Shown: positions 16,912-24,626 of the stretch, piece by piece
Layout: each line of letters begins with the position of its first letter
Position numbering within the stretch: the stretch's first letter is position 1
Source of the DNA: RPQJ01 sp963777725
GTDB taxonomy: Bacteria; Pseudomonadota; Gammaproteobacteria; Steroidobacterales; Steroidobacteraceae
Direction of reading: 5' to 3'
Assembly (NCBI GenBank): GCA_963777725.1
Contig: CAVZRR010000015.1
Coordinates: forward strand, 1-64,000
Length of the DNA: 64,000 bases
Position numbers and translations under genes: made by a program
Notes under the pieces: model-generated
The model's input: the letters and a program-made list of their open reading frames with translations, nothing else
Told to the model about the DNA's origin: nothing
Database searches by the model: none

Positions 16912-18447
16912 GTGGCCCTGAGTCGCTGGCTGGAACAGGCACGCGCGATGCTGGGAGCGCCGGGGTTGCGAGCGATCGACGTCGATGCGTCGCGGTGGCG
17001 TGACGTCGCGCAGGACGTGGCCGCTTCGGGCGGCCGCCTGCTGGCACTGTGGGGCGGGCGGACCCGCGACACGGACCGCAAGGTCGCCATGCTGGTCTTG
17101 CTGCCGGATGGGGCACTGGTCGTGACCACGGCGCTCGACCGCGCGCTCGAGCGTGTTCCGGGCATCGAGGACGTGTTCCCGTCCGCCACCCGCATGCAGC
17201 GGGCCCTGTACGACCTGACGGGCATTCGTACCACCGACCCGGACACCCGCCCGTGGTTGCGGCATGCGGCCTGGCCGGCCGAGGCCTTCCCGCTCACGAC
17301 GCGCGAGCTGCCGACGCCACCGTCGAGACCGATCGACGACTATGCGTTCGTGAGGGTCGAGGGTGACGGCGTGCACGAGATTCCCGTCGGCCCGGTGCAT
17401 GCCGGCATCATCGAGCCCGGGCATTTTCGCTTCTCGATCGTCGGCGAGAAGGTGCTGCGGCTCGAGCAGCGACTCGGTTACGTGCACAAGGGCATCGAGC
17501 GGCGGTTCACCGAGTTACCGATCCTCGCGGGTCACCGGCTCGCCGCCCGCGTGTCGGGCGATTCGGCCGTCGCTTTCTCGTGGGCCTACTGCCAGGCCCT
17601 CGAGGGCATGGCGGCCGCGCGTGTCCCGCCGCGGGCTGCGTGGCTGCGGGCACTCGCGCTCGAGCTCGAGCGCTGCGCCAATCACCTCGGCGACCTCGGC
17701 GCACTGGGCAACGATGCCGGGTTTGCCTTCGGCTTGTCGCAATTCATGCGGCTCAAGGAAGGCTGGCTGCGCGCCACCGAACGAGCGCTGGGCCAGCGCT
17801 ACCTGCTCGATTTCGTCGTCCCGGGCGGCACGAGTGCCGACCTGCCGGCGGACGGAGCGTCGACGCTCAGCCAGGCGGTGAGGACGCTCGAGCCCGAGGT
17901 GCGCAAGTTGCGTGAGATCTACGAGGAGCACGCCGGGGTCCGCGACCGGTTCCTTGCGACAGGCACCGTCGCTCCGGAACTGGCGGCACGGCTCGGGCTC
18001 GTCGGGCTCGCCGGGCGCGCGAGCGCACAGGCGTTCGACCTGCGCGTCGACCTGCCGTGCGAGCCGTACGCGTCGCTCGACGTGACGAAATGCGTGCACG
18101 ATGCGGGCGACGTGCTCGCGCGGGTCACGGTGCGCTTCGACGAGCTGCTGGCGTCGCTGCGCCTGATCAAGACGATCCTGCGCGGGCTTCCGCCCGGCGA
18201 CCACGCGGCCGTCGTGCAAGCCCCGGCGGAGGGATCGTCCGGAATCGGCCTGGTCGAGGGCTGGCGCGGCCCGGTCGCCGTCGCGCTCGAGGCGGGTCCG
18301 GACGGCGGAATTCGCCGCTGCCATCCGCACGATCCGTCGTGGAACAACTGGCCGGTGCTCGAGCACGCGGTGATCGGCAACATCGTGCCGGACTTCCCGC
18401 TGATCAATAAGTCGTTCAACCTTTCCTACAGCGGCCAGGATCTCTGA
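16912..18447 (+). CDS. NuoCD/HyfG-like large subunit lacking all [NiFe] cysteine ligands (Ehr type)
   Basis: A 511-residue fusion of a NuoC-like N-terminal domain (about 1-130) and a NuoD/hydrogenase-large-subunit domain. The family segment IPVGPVHAGIIEPGHFRF and GYVHKGIERRF is clear. The nickel-iron site is gone. The N-terminal Cys-x-x-Cys position reads RVSGDS (Ser215, Ser218), and the C-terminal DPCxxC position reads NLSYSG (Ser505, Gly508). The protein ends three residues later, without the cleavable extension of hydrogenases. No hyp maturation genes are nearby. Such proteins are known from energy-converting hydrogenase-related (Ehr) complexes, whose redox partners are unsettled. It is therefore not a hydrogenase; the catalysed reaction is unknown. 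Confidence 0.93.
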   Translation: MALSRWLEQARAMLGAPGLRAIDVDASRWRDVAQDVAASGGRLLALWGGRTRDTDRKVAMLVLLPDGALVVTTALDRALERVPGIEDVFPSATRMQRALYDLTGIRTTDPDTRPWLRHAAWPAEAFPLTTRELPTPPSRPIDDYAFVRVEGDGVHEIPVGPVHAGIIEPGHFRFSIVGEKVLRLEQRLGYVHKGIERRFTELPILAGHRLAARVSGDSAVAFSWAYCQALEGMAAARVPPRAAWLRALALELERCANHLGDLGALGNDAGFAFGLSQFMRLKEGWLRATERALGQRYLLDFVVPGGTSADLPADGASTLSQAVRTLEPEVRKLREIYEEHAGVRDRFLATGTVAPELAARLGLVGLAGRASAQAFDLRVDLPCEPYASLDVTKCVHDAGDVLARVTVRFDELLASLRLIKTILRGLPPGDHAAVVQAPAEGSSGIGLVEGWRGPVAVALEAGPDGGIRRCHPHDPSWNNWPVLEHAVIGNIVPDFPLINKSFNLSYSGQDL

Positions 18448-18456
18448 CGCGCGGCC

Positions 18457-18990
18457 ATGCTGAAGACACTGCGACAGATCGCGAAGGTCGGCATCGTCAC
18501 GGAGGCGCCTCCGGCGGCGGACGAGGATCTGCGGATCCGCGCGGCGCTGGAGCAGCGCATCCGCGAGGTGCTCGGGCGCGCGCTGTGCATCCGGCAGGTG
18601 GATGCCGGCTCGTGCAACGGCTGCGAGCTCGAGATCCACGCGCTCGGCAATCCGATCTACAACGTCGAGTCGCTCGGCATCCGGTTCGTGGCCAGCCCGC
18701 GGCACGCGGACCTGCTGCTGGTGACCGGGCCCGTGTCGCGCCACATGGAGGTCGCGCTGCTGCGCACCTACGCTGCCACTCCGGATCCGAAGCTCGTCGT
18801 GGCCGTCGGCGACTGCGGCGCGTGCGGCGGGATCTTCGGGACGGGCTATGCGACGGCAGGGCCCGTTGCGAGCGTGATCCCGGTGGATGTGGTCGTGCCC
18901 GGCTGCCCGCCGCCGCCTGCCCGCATCCTCGCGGGCATCCTCACGGCGCTGTCCGGCGACGCACGGCGGCCGGGCGGCGCGGGTCCATGA
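18457..18990 (+). CDS. NuoB/HyfI-like [4Fe-4S] small subunit
   Basis: A 177-residue soluble subunit that holds the proximal iron-sulfur cluster (N2 equivalent) next to the large subunit. Four candidate ligands are present: Cys53 and Cys56 in GSCNGCELE, Cys120 in GDCGACGG and Cys150 in PGCPPPP. The cluster is thus probably intact although the large subunit has lost its metal site. No HyfH/NuoI ferredoxin-like gene is found in the operon, so the electron donor must come from elsewhere or is missing. The stop overlaps the next start (ATGA). Confidence 0.93.
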   Translation: MLKTLRQIAKVGIVTEAPPAADEDLRIRAALEQRIREVLGRALCIRQVDAGSCNGCELEIHALGNPIYNVESLGIRFVASPRHADLLLVTGPVSRHMEVALLRTYAATPDPKLVVAVGDCGACGGIFGTGYATAGPVASVIPVDVVVPGCPPPPARILAGILTALSGDARRPGGAGP

Positions 18991-19937
18991 GCAAACGCGG
19001 CAGGTCGAAGGCGAGGGCGCCCGCGGTCTGGGTCGAGATGCCGAGTCCGTTCAGCGTCGAGCCCGGCCAGATCCGGCTGCGCGCACCGGCGGGCGGTTTC
19101 ACGCGCGAGCACCTCGATCGGCTGCGCAATGGCTCACTCGGGCAGCCGTTCATCCTCGAGCGTGAAGACAGCCGCGTGCTGTTCTTTACCGCGGACGCCG
19201 TCCAGAGCGCGATGAGCACGGGCGATCCCAACGAGCTGCTGTGCACCTACACGCGCAAGATGATGTCGTTCCTGCTGCTCGTGCCCGAGCCGCAGCACGT
19301 GCTGATGATCGGGCTGGGCGGCGGTTCCATCGCGAAGTTCTGCCTCCACCACCTGCCCCGCACGCGTTTCACCGCCGTCGAGATCGATGCCGAGGTGATC
19401 GCAATGCGCCGGGAGTTCGCCATTCCGGACGACGACGAGCGGTTCGAGGTCGTGCACGACGATGGCGCAGGTTTCCTGGCGCGGACGACGCTGCGTCCCG
19501 ACGTCGTGCTGGTCGACGCGTTCGACGAAATCGGGGTCGCGCCGTCGCTGGCGTCGCTCGAGTTCCACCTCAGCGTCAGCCGTGTGCTGCGGCCCGGCGG
19601 CCTGATGATCATGAACCTCTCCGGCTACCGGAGCCGCTACGCGATCCACGTGAACTCGGCGCGCACGGCCTTCGCGGGCGGGACGCTGCTGGTGCCGGTC
19701 GAGGGCGAGGGGAACCTGCTGTTGTTCGGCTTCCCGTCGCCGCTGGACCTGCCGCCGCTGGCGCAACTCGAGGCGCGTGCAGCGCGCCTGTCGAGCGAGA
19801 TGCCGATCGATTTCCGCCGCTACCTGCGGCGGATCCGCGCGAGCAAGTACGTCGGCGGCGGCGCCCACCCTCTGCGGGGCGAGCCGGCCGCAGGCGAGTC
19901 CGCAGACCAGATCAGCCGGTCTTCTTCGCCGCCTTGA
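18987..19937 (+). CDS. Spermidine-synthase-like (SpeE-fold) protein
   Basis: A 316-residue Rossmann-fold protein of the polyamine-synthase/methyltransferase superfamily. Motif I is VLMIGLGGGSIAKF, the acidic strand end is VEIDAEVI, and VVLVDAFDEIGVAP replaces the usual DSTDP-type loop of true spermidine synthases. That change makes the substrate uncertain: it may use decarboxylated SAM or something else. It is translationally coupled to the Fe-S subunit by ATGA and has a basic N-terminus without signal peptide. The coupling suggests a role with the Ehr-like complex, which is unexpected. Its 3' end overlaps the convergent peroxiredoxin by 26 bases. Confidence 0.8.
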   Translation: MSKRGRSKARAPAVWVEMPSPFSVEPGQIRLRAPAGGFTREHLDRLRNGSLGQPFILEREDSRVLFFTADAVQSAMSTGDPNELLCTYTRKMMSFLLLVPEPQHVLMIGLGGGSIAKFCLHHLPRTRFTAVEIDAEVIAMRREFAIPDDDERFEVVHDDGAGFLARTTLRPDVVLVDAFDEIGVAPSLASLEFHLSVSRVLRPGGLMIMNLSGYRSRYAIHVNSARTAFAGGTLLVPVEGEGNLLLFGFPSPLDLPPLAQLEARAARLSSEMPIDFRRYLRRIRASKYVGGGAHPLRGEPAAGESADQISRSSSPP

Positions 19938-20463
19938 GCGCCTTGATGTCCTCGAGCACGACCTTGGAATGGCCGTCGGGGTCCACGGACTCGTAGTGCT
20001 TGGCGATGCGGCCTTCCGGGTCGATCAGGAAGGTGTCGCGGCGCGCCATCTCCATCACGCCCATGTAGGTCTTCAGCACGCCGTAGCGCTTCGCGACGGC
20101 CTTGTCGCTGTCGGCCAGCAGCGCGAAGGGCAGGCCGTGCTTCTCGGCGAACTCCTTGTGTGAAGCGACGTCGTCCACGCTGATGCCGACGATCACGGCA
20201 CCTTCCTTGTTGAACGCGAAGATGTTGTCGCGAAAGCCGCAGGCCTGCGTCGTGCAGCCCGGCGTGTCGTCCTTCGGGTAGAAATAAAGCGCGACCCACT
20301 TGCCCTTGTAGTCGGCGAGGTCGTGCACCTTGCCGTCCTGGTCCTTGAGCTTGAAGGCGGGTGCCGGCTGCCCGACGGCCGGAGCCTCGGCCTGTGCGAT
20401 GCCGGTGACGGCGAAAAGCGCGACGGCGACGGTCGCAATGTGACGTGCAGCGAGATTCAGCAT
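19912..20463 (-). CDS. Periplasmic peroxiredoxin, Bcp/AhpC-TSA family
   Basis: Thiol peroxidase of 183 residues with an N-terminal signal peptide (cleavage after about AQA, residue 25), so it acts in the periplasm, unlike the usual cytoplasmic Bcp. The peroxidatic Cys70 lies in DDTPGCTTQAC with a second cysteine five residues on (Cys75), the Bcp arrangement for an intramolecular disulfide. It overlaps the convergent SpeE-like gene. It could repair oxidative damage at the membrane, but no specific partner is visible. Confidence 0.93.
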   Translation of the reverse strand: MLNLAARHIATVAVALFAVTGIAQAEAPAVGQPAPAFKLKDQDGKVHDLADYKGKWVALYFYPKDDTPGCTTQACGFRDNIFAFNKEGAVIVGISVDDVASHKEFAEKHGLPFALLADSDKAVAKRYGVLKTYMGVMEMARRDTFLIDPEGRIAKHYESVDPDGHSKVVLEDIKALKAAKKTG

Positions 20464-20547
20464 GGGGCTCTCCGGGGTAGAGGGGGCGTCCGGACCGGGC
20501 GTGCCATACTAATCCCCGCCCGGAACGCTGTCAGCGAGGGACGCGGC

Positions 20548-21702
20548 TTGGCGACGCCGGATACCGAGACCAACTACGTCTTCTTCGAGAATCGCGAGGC
20601 TTTGGTTCTCGCGGGTGGCGGCGCGCGCGCCGCCTACCAGGTGGGCGTGCTGCGGGCGATCGCCGACTGGCTGCCGCCGGATGCCCCGTGCCCGTTCGAG
20701 GTGCTGGTCGGGACGTCGGCCGGCGCCCTCAATGCGGCCGCATTGGCCGCACGGGCCAGTCGCTTTGACGAGGCCGTTCGGCAGCTCGAGCAGACCTGGT
20801 CCGGCTTCCGGGTTGCGCAAGTCGTCCGGTCGGATGCCGGGACCGTGCTGCAGGCGGGCCTCCACTGGGCGATCTCCATGTTGACGGGTGGCTGGCTGCT
20901 GCCGCCGCCCCGCTCGCTGCTCGACACCTCGCCGTTGCGCGAGCTGCTGCAACAGGTCATCCCGCTCGAGCGCATCCCCGCCAGCATCGCCGCCGGTCCC
21001 GTCAAGGCGCTCGCCGTGGCCACGACGAGCTACTCGACGGGCCAGGCGGTGGCGTTCTTCGAGGCCGTGCCTTCGATCCACGAATGGAGTCGCGTGCGCC
21101 GCGCCGGAGTGCGGCGCGCCATCGACCTCGACGTGCTGATGGCGAGTTCCGCGATCCCGTTCCTGTTTCCGTCGGCGCGCGTCGACGGCGACTACTACGG
21201 CGACGGTGCAATGCGCCAGCTCGCGCCCCTGAGTCCGGCCGTGCACCTCGGTGCAAATCGCGTGCTCGTCGTCGGCACGCGAGCGGATTCGGCCGCGTCG
21301 CCTGCCGATGGATCCGTGGATACGCCGCCCAGCCCCGGCCATATGCTCGGCTTCGTGCTCGATTCGCTGTTCACGGACGGGCTGTCGATCGACCTCGAGC
21401 GCCTGCGGCAGATCAACACGATCCTGCGCGCCGACCAGATGGGCCCCGAACCGCGGCGCCGACCGATCGAGGTGCTCGTGATCCAGCCGAGCGACGATCC
21501 CACCGCGATCGCGCGCAAGCACCTGCGCGCGATGCCCCGTAGCCTGCGCACGCTGTTGCGCACCATCGGCGCACTGGAGGCCCGCGGCGGCCTGCTCGCG
21601 AGCTACCTGCTGTTCGAATCCGCGTACACGACCGAACTGATGCGGCTCGGGCACGCGGACGCATTGGCGCGGCGGGAGGAGATCGAGGCTTACCTGCGCT
21701 AG
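20548..21702 (+). CDS. Patatin-like phospholipase
   Basis: Serine hydrolase of 384 residues with the patatin catalytic dyad. The oxyanion loop is LAGGGARAAYQ, the nucleophile elbow is GTSAG (Ser57), and the aspartate is in DGAMRQL (about Asp219). It probably deacylates phospholipids; no signal peptide is seen. The TTG at 20548 is preferred because GAGGGA sits six bases upstream and no ATG or GTG is close; the open frame continues upstream without homology. It is divergent from the peroxiredoxin and its end nearly touches mgtE on the other strand. Confidence 0.88.
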   Translation: MATPDTETNYVFFENREALVLAGGGARAAYQVGVLRAIADWLPPDAPCPFEVLVGTSAGALNAAALAARASRFDEAVRQLEQTWSGFRVAQVVRSDAGTVLQAGLHWAISMLTGGWLLPPPRSLLDTSPLRELLQQVIPLERIPASIAAGPVKALAVATTSYSTGQAVAFFEAVPSIHEWSRVRRAGVRRAIDLDVLMASSAIPFLFPSARVDGDYYGDGAMRQLAPLSPAVHLGANRVLVVGTRADSAASPADGSVDTPPSPGHMLGFVLDSLFTDGLSIDLERLRQINTILRADQMGPEPRRRPIEVLVIQPSDDPTAIARKHLRAMPRSLRTLLRTIGALEARGGLLASYLLFESAYTTELMRLGHADALARREEIEAYLR

Positions 21703-21703
21703 G

Positions 21704-23056
21704 CTACATCAGCACCAGCGTGCCGAGTCCCAGCAGCGACGCGAATCCCACGACGTCGGTCACGGTCGTGACGACCACGCCGCCGGCCACCGCGGGATCC
21801 ACGCCGAACCGCTTCAACACGAGCGGCACGATCACGCCGGCGAGCGCGGCTGCGAACAGGTTGACCATCATCGCGGCGAAGATCACGGCCGCGATCTTCC
21901 AGCTCCGGAACCACAGGAACGCGACCGCGGCCACGACCGTGGCCCAGGCGACGCCGTTCAGCAGCGCCACGGCGACTTCCTTGGAGAGCAGCCAGCGCGC
22001 GTTGGCGCGCTCGACCTGGCCGAGCGCGAGGCCGCGCACCATCAGCGTCAGCGTCTGCGTTGCGGCGACGCCGCCCATGCTGGCCACGATCGGCATCAGC
22101 ACCGCGAGCGCCACGATGTGCTCGATCGTGGCCTCGAAGAGTCCCACGACCCAGGCGGCCAGGAACGCGGTGCCGAGATTCACGCCCAGCCAGACACCGC
22201 GCCGGCGGGCGCTCGGCACGACGCCCGCGAACATGTCCGCTTCCTCGTCGAGGCCGGCCATGCTCATTACGGAGTGCTCGGCTTCGTCGCGGATCACGTC
22301 CACGACGTCGTCCACGGTGATGCGCCCGAGCAGGCGGCCCTCGGCGTCCACGACTGCGGCTGACAGCAGGTCGCGATCCTCGAAGAGGCTCGCCACCTCG
22401 GACGTCGAGGTCGCGGGCGCGATGCCGGGCACCTCGGTCTCCATGACCTCGCCGACGGTCCGTTCCGGGTCTTCGGTGAGCAGGGCCGCGAGGTCGAGCA
22501 CGCCGAGATACCGGTCGTGGCGGTTCACGACGAACAGCGAATCGGTGTTGTCGGGAATGTCGCCGCGCATGCGCAGGTAGCGCAGCACGGTTTCGAGCGT
22601 CACGTCCGGGCGGACGCTGACCGTGTCGGTGTTCATCAAGCCGCCGGCCGTGTCCGGCTCGTAGGCGAGCACCGCGTGCAGCCGCTCCCGGTCGCGCGAG
22701 TCCATCGAGCGCAGCACCTTCTGGTGCACGTTCTCCGGCAGTTCCCGCAGCAGGTCCGCGAGGTCGTCGAGCTCGAGGCCCTCGGCAGCCGCGACCAGCT
22801 CGTCCGCCTCCATGTCGCGGATCAGGTCCGCCCGGACCTCCTCGTTCAGCTCGACGAGCACGTCGCCCTCGAGCTCCGGATCGACGAGGTCCCAGACCAC
22901 TTCGCGCTGCGCCGGCGGCAACGACTCCAGCAGCGAGGCAATCTCCGCCGGATGCATCGCGTTGACCTGGCGATGCACCTTGTGGCGCGTGCCCTCGTCG
23001 AGCGCCTGCCGCAGCGCCTGCAGGCGGGTCAGAGTTCGGTGGCTGGAGTTCGGCAT
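21704..23056 (-). CDS. mgtE: Magnesium transporter MgtE
   Basis: Mg2+ channel of the inner membrane, 450 residues. The order is an N-terminal helical MgtE_N domain (HPAEIASLLESLPP), tandem CBS domains with EPDTAGGLMNTD and GRITVDDVVDVI, then about five membrane helices with LMPIVASMGGVAATQTL. Cytosolic Mg2+ binding to the N and CBS domains gates the pore in this family. In related bacteria mgtE closes the rpoN-hpf-ptsN-rapZ-ptsHI cluster. Here it follows rapZ directly across a 337-base non-coding gap. Confidence 0.95.
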   Translation of the reverse strand: MPNSSHRTLTRLQALRQALDEGTRHKVHRQVNAMHPAEIASLLESLPPAQREVVWDLVDPELEGDVLVELNEEVRADLIRDMEADELVAAAEGLELDDLADLLRELPENVHQKVLRSMDSRDRERLHAVLAYEPDTAGGLMNTDTVSVRPDVTLETVLRYLRMRGDIPDNTDSLFVVNRHDRYLGVLDLAALLTEDPERTVGEVMETEVPGIAPATSTSEVASLFEDRDLLSAAVVDAEGRLLGRITVDDVVDVIRDEAEHSVMSMAGLDEEADMFAGVVPSARRRGVWLGVNLGTAFLAAWVVGLFEATIEHIVALAVLMPIVASMGGVAATQTLTLMVRGLALGQVERANARWLLSKEVAVALLNGVAWATVVAAVAFLWFRSWKIAAVIFAAMMVNLFAAALAGVIVPLVLKRFGVDPAVAGGVVVTTVTDVVGFASLLGLGTLVLM

Positions 23057-23393
23057 TCATCGCGCGCGACTTTACGCTGTCGCGATGACGGTCGCGAGGC
23101 GCGGTGATGCTGCGGTGTCACCGCGACTGCGCTGCGCTACGGGGGTCTTTTCCGCTCCCTGTCGAGCGCCGCCGCGCCGTCGTTGGACCGAGGCGACCGC
23201 CGCACGTCCGGCGGTCGGCACTGGCATGGCGCCGAGGGACCGACGGCGCAAGGGACCGCCGGAAAACTCTGGGACATTCGTCCTTTTCCGGTCCGGAAAG
23301 GAGAATGTCCCCATTTTCCGAAGCGCGCGAGACCGGGAGCGGGAAAAGAATCCTCGTAGCGCAGCGCAGTGCGCGGAACCGACGCAGCCGCGT
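23057..23393. other. Non-coding gap between mgtE and rapZ
   Basis: No supported gene. Apart from the palindrome at 23260-23320, the interval has only short frames without recognisable products. It lies where PTS genes are found in related genomes, so it may be the scar of a deletion. Confidence 0.5.
23260..23320. repeat. GGGACATTC palindrome
   Basis: An imperfect inverted repeat: CGGAAAA, then GGGACATTC, then CCTTTTCCGG, mirrored by CCGGAAAGG, GAATGTCCC and TTTTCCG. It resembles the GGGGACA-type palindromes often seen around IS200-like REP-associated tyrosine transposases. That resemblance is from memory; no transposase gene is present. Confidence 0.65.
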
Positions 23394-24266
23394 CTACTCG
23401 TGCCGCCGACTCGCCAGATCCCGGTGGCGTATCAGCGCGCGACCGAGCCGCCCGTTGAAATGCGCAGCGAGCTTTTCGGCGAGGTAGACCGAGCGGTGCT
23501 GGCCGCCGGTGCAGCCGACCGCGATCGTCAGGTAGCTGCGATTCGAGCGCACCAGCGACGGCAACCAGCGATCGAGGAACGCGGTGACGTCCGCGAGGAA
23601 GCGGGCAGCCTCGTCGTGGCGGTCCATGAACTGCGCGACCGCCTCGTCGCGACCCGTGTGATCCCGCAGCGAGGGTTCCCAGTACGGATTGGGCAGCGAG
23701 CGCGCATCGAAGACGAAGTCCGCGTCGTCGGGCACGCCGTGCCGGTAGGCAAAGGACTGGAACAGCAGCGACGGGCCGCCCGCCTTGCGGTCGACGACGC
23801 GCTCGCGGATCAGCTCGCGCAACTCGTGCACCGACAGCCGCGAGGTGTCGATCGTCAGGTCGGCCGCGTTCGCGAGCGGCGCGAGCAGCCGCTGTTCCTG
23901 CTCGAGGGCCTCCTGCAGGCCGATGCCGGTACGGCTCAGCGGATGGCGCCGGCGCGTCTCGCTGAAGCGCTTGAGCAGCATCTCGTTGCCGGCGCGCAGG
24001 AACAGCATCTCGCACTCGATGCCGCTGCGACGCAGGCCCTCGACCAGTTGCGGCACGTCGTCGAGGTCCTCGGGCCGGTTGCGCGCGTCCACGCCGACCG
24101 CCGTCAGGCGGTAGGCGGGTTCGCTGGTGCGCACGGTGTAGGCGATGAACCCCGGCAGCAGGCCCGCGGGGATGTTGTCCACGCAGTAATAATCGAGGTC
24201 TTCCAGCATGTTGAGCGCGACGCTCTTGCCGGAGCCCGACAAACCGCTGACGATGATCAGTCGCAT
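23394..24266 (-). CDS. rapZ: RNase adapter / nucleotide-binding protein RapZ
   Basis: A 290-residue P-loop protein (GLSGSGKS near the N-terminus). In enterobacteria RapZ delivers the sRNA GlmZ to RNase E and so controls glucosamine-6-phosphate synthase. The C-terminal sensing domain has the conserved VGCTGGQHRSVYLAE segment. The ATG at 24266 places MRLIIVSGLSGSGKS at the N-terminus. It follows hpf by 13 bases, without the ptsN or hprK found between them in relatives. Confidence 0.95.
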   Translation of the reverse strand: MRLIIVSGLSGSGKSVALNMLEDLDYYCVDNIPAGLLPGFIAYTVRTSEPAYRLTAVGVDARNRPEDLDDVPQLVEGLRRSGIECEMLFLRAGNEMLLKRFSETRRRHPLSRTGIGLQEALEQEQRLLAPLANAADLTIDTSRLSVHELRELIRERVVDRKAGGPSLLFQSFAYRHGVPDDADFVFDARSLPNPYWEPSLRDHTGRDEAVAQFMDRHDEAARFLADVTAFLDRWLPSLVRSNRSYLTIAVGCTGGQHRSVYLAEKLAAHFNGRLGRALIRHRDLASRRHE

Positions 24267-24279
24267 CGATCCTCGAGAA

Positions 24280-24609
24280 TCAGTGGGCCGGCGCGAAACC
24301 GTGCTTTTGCGCCTCGGGCGCGCGGTGGTCGCGGATGCGCTCCTTCTGCTTGCGCACCCGGCGGCCGAGCTTGTCGGCGAGCGCATCGATGGCCGCGTAC
24401 ATGTCATCCGCCTCGGCGGACGCGTGGACCGTCGGGCCCCTGGCGAACACGGTCGATTCCGCACGGTGGCGCAACTTGTCCACGGTCAGCGTGCACTGCA
24501 CCTCGATGACCCGGTCGAAGCGCCGCACGATGCGGCCGAGCTTGCGTTCCACGTAGCTGCGCAGGGCCGGGGTGACCTCGACGTGATGTCCGCTCAAGTG
24601 CAATCGCAT
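24280..24609 (-). CDS. hpf: Ribosome hibernation promoting factor (short form)
   Basis: A 109-residue member of the HPF/YfiA family that binds the 30S decoding region and favours inactive 100S ribosomes in stationary phase. The typical beta-alpha pattern is visible: LSGHHVEVTPALRSYVERKL, then EVQCTLTVDK and DDMYAAIDALADKLGRRVRKQK. The short length marks the gamma-type Hpf that needs RMF rather than the long form. It lies directly downstream of rpoN. Confidence 0.95.
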   Translation of the reverse strand: MRLHLSGHHVEVTPALRSYVERKLGRIVRRFDRVIEVQCTLTVDKLRHRAESTVFARGPTVHASAEADDMYAAIDALADKLGRRVRKQKERIRDHRAPEAQKHGFAPAH

Positions 24610-24626
24610 CGTCTTCTCCTCCTGTT

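Noticed and set aside
16912..18990. Calling the operon a functional [NiFe]-hydrogenase 4 or formate hydrogenlyase
   Set aside because: All four metal-binding cysteines of the large subunit are replaced, there is no cleavable C-terminus, and no hyp or maturation protease genes are present.
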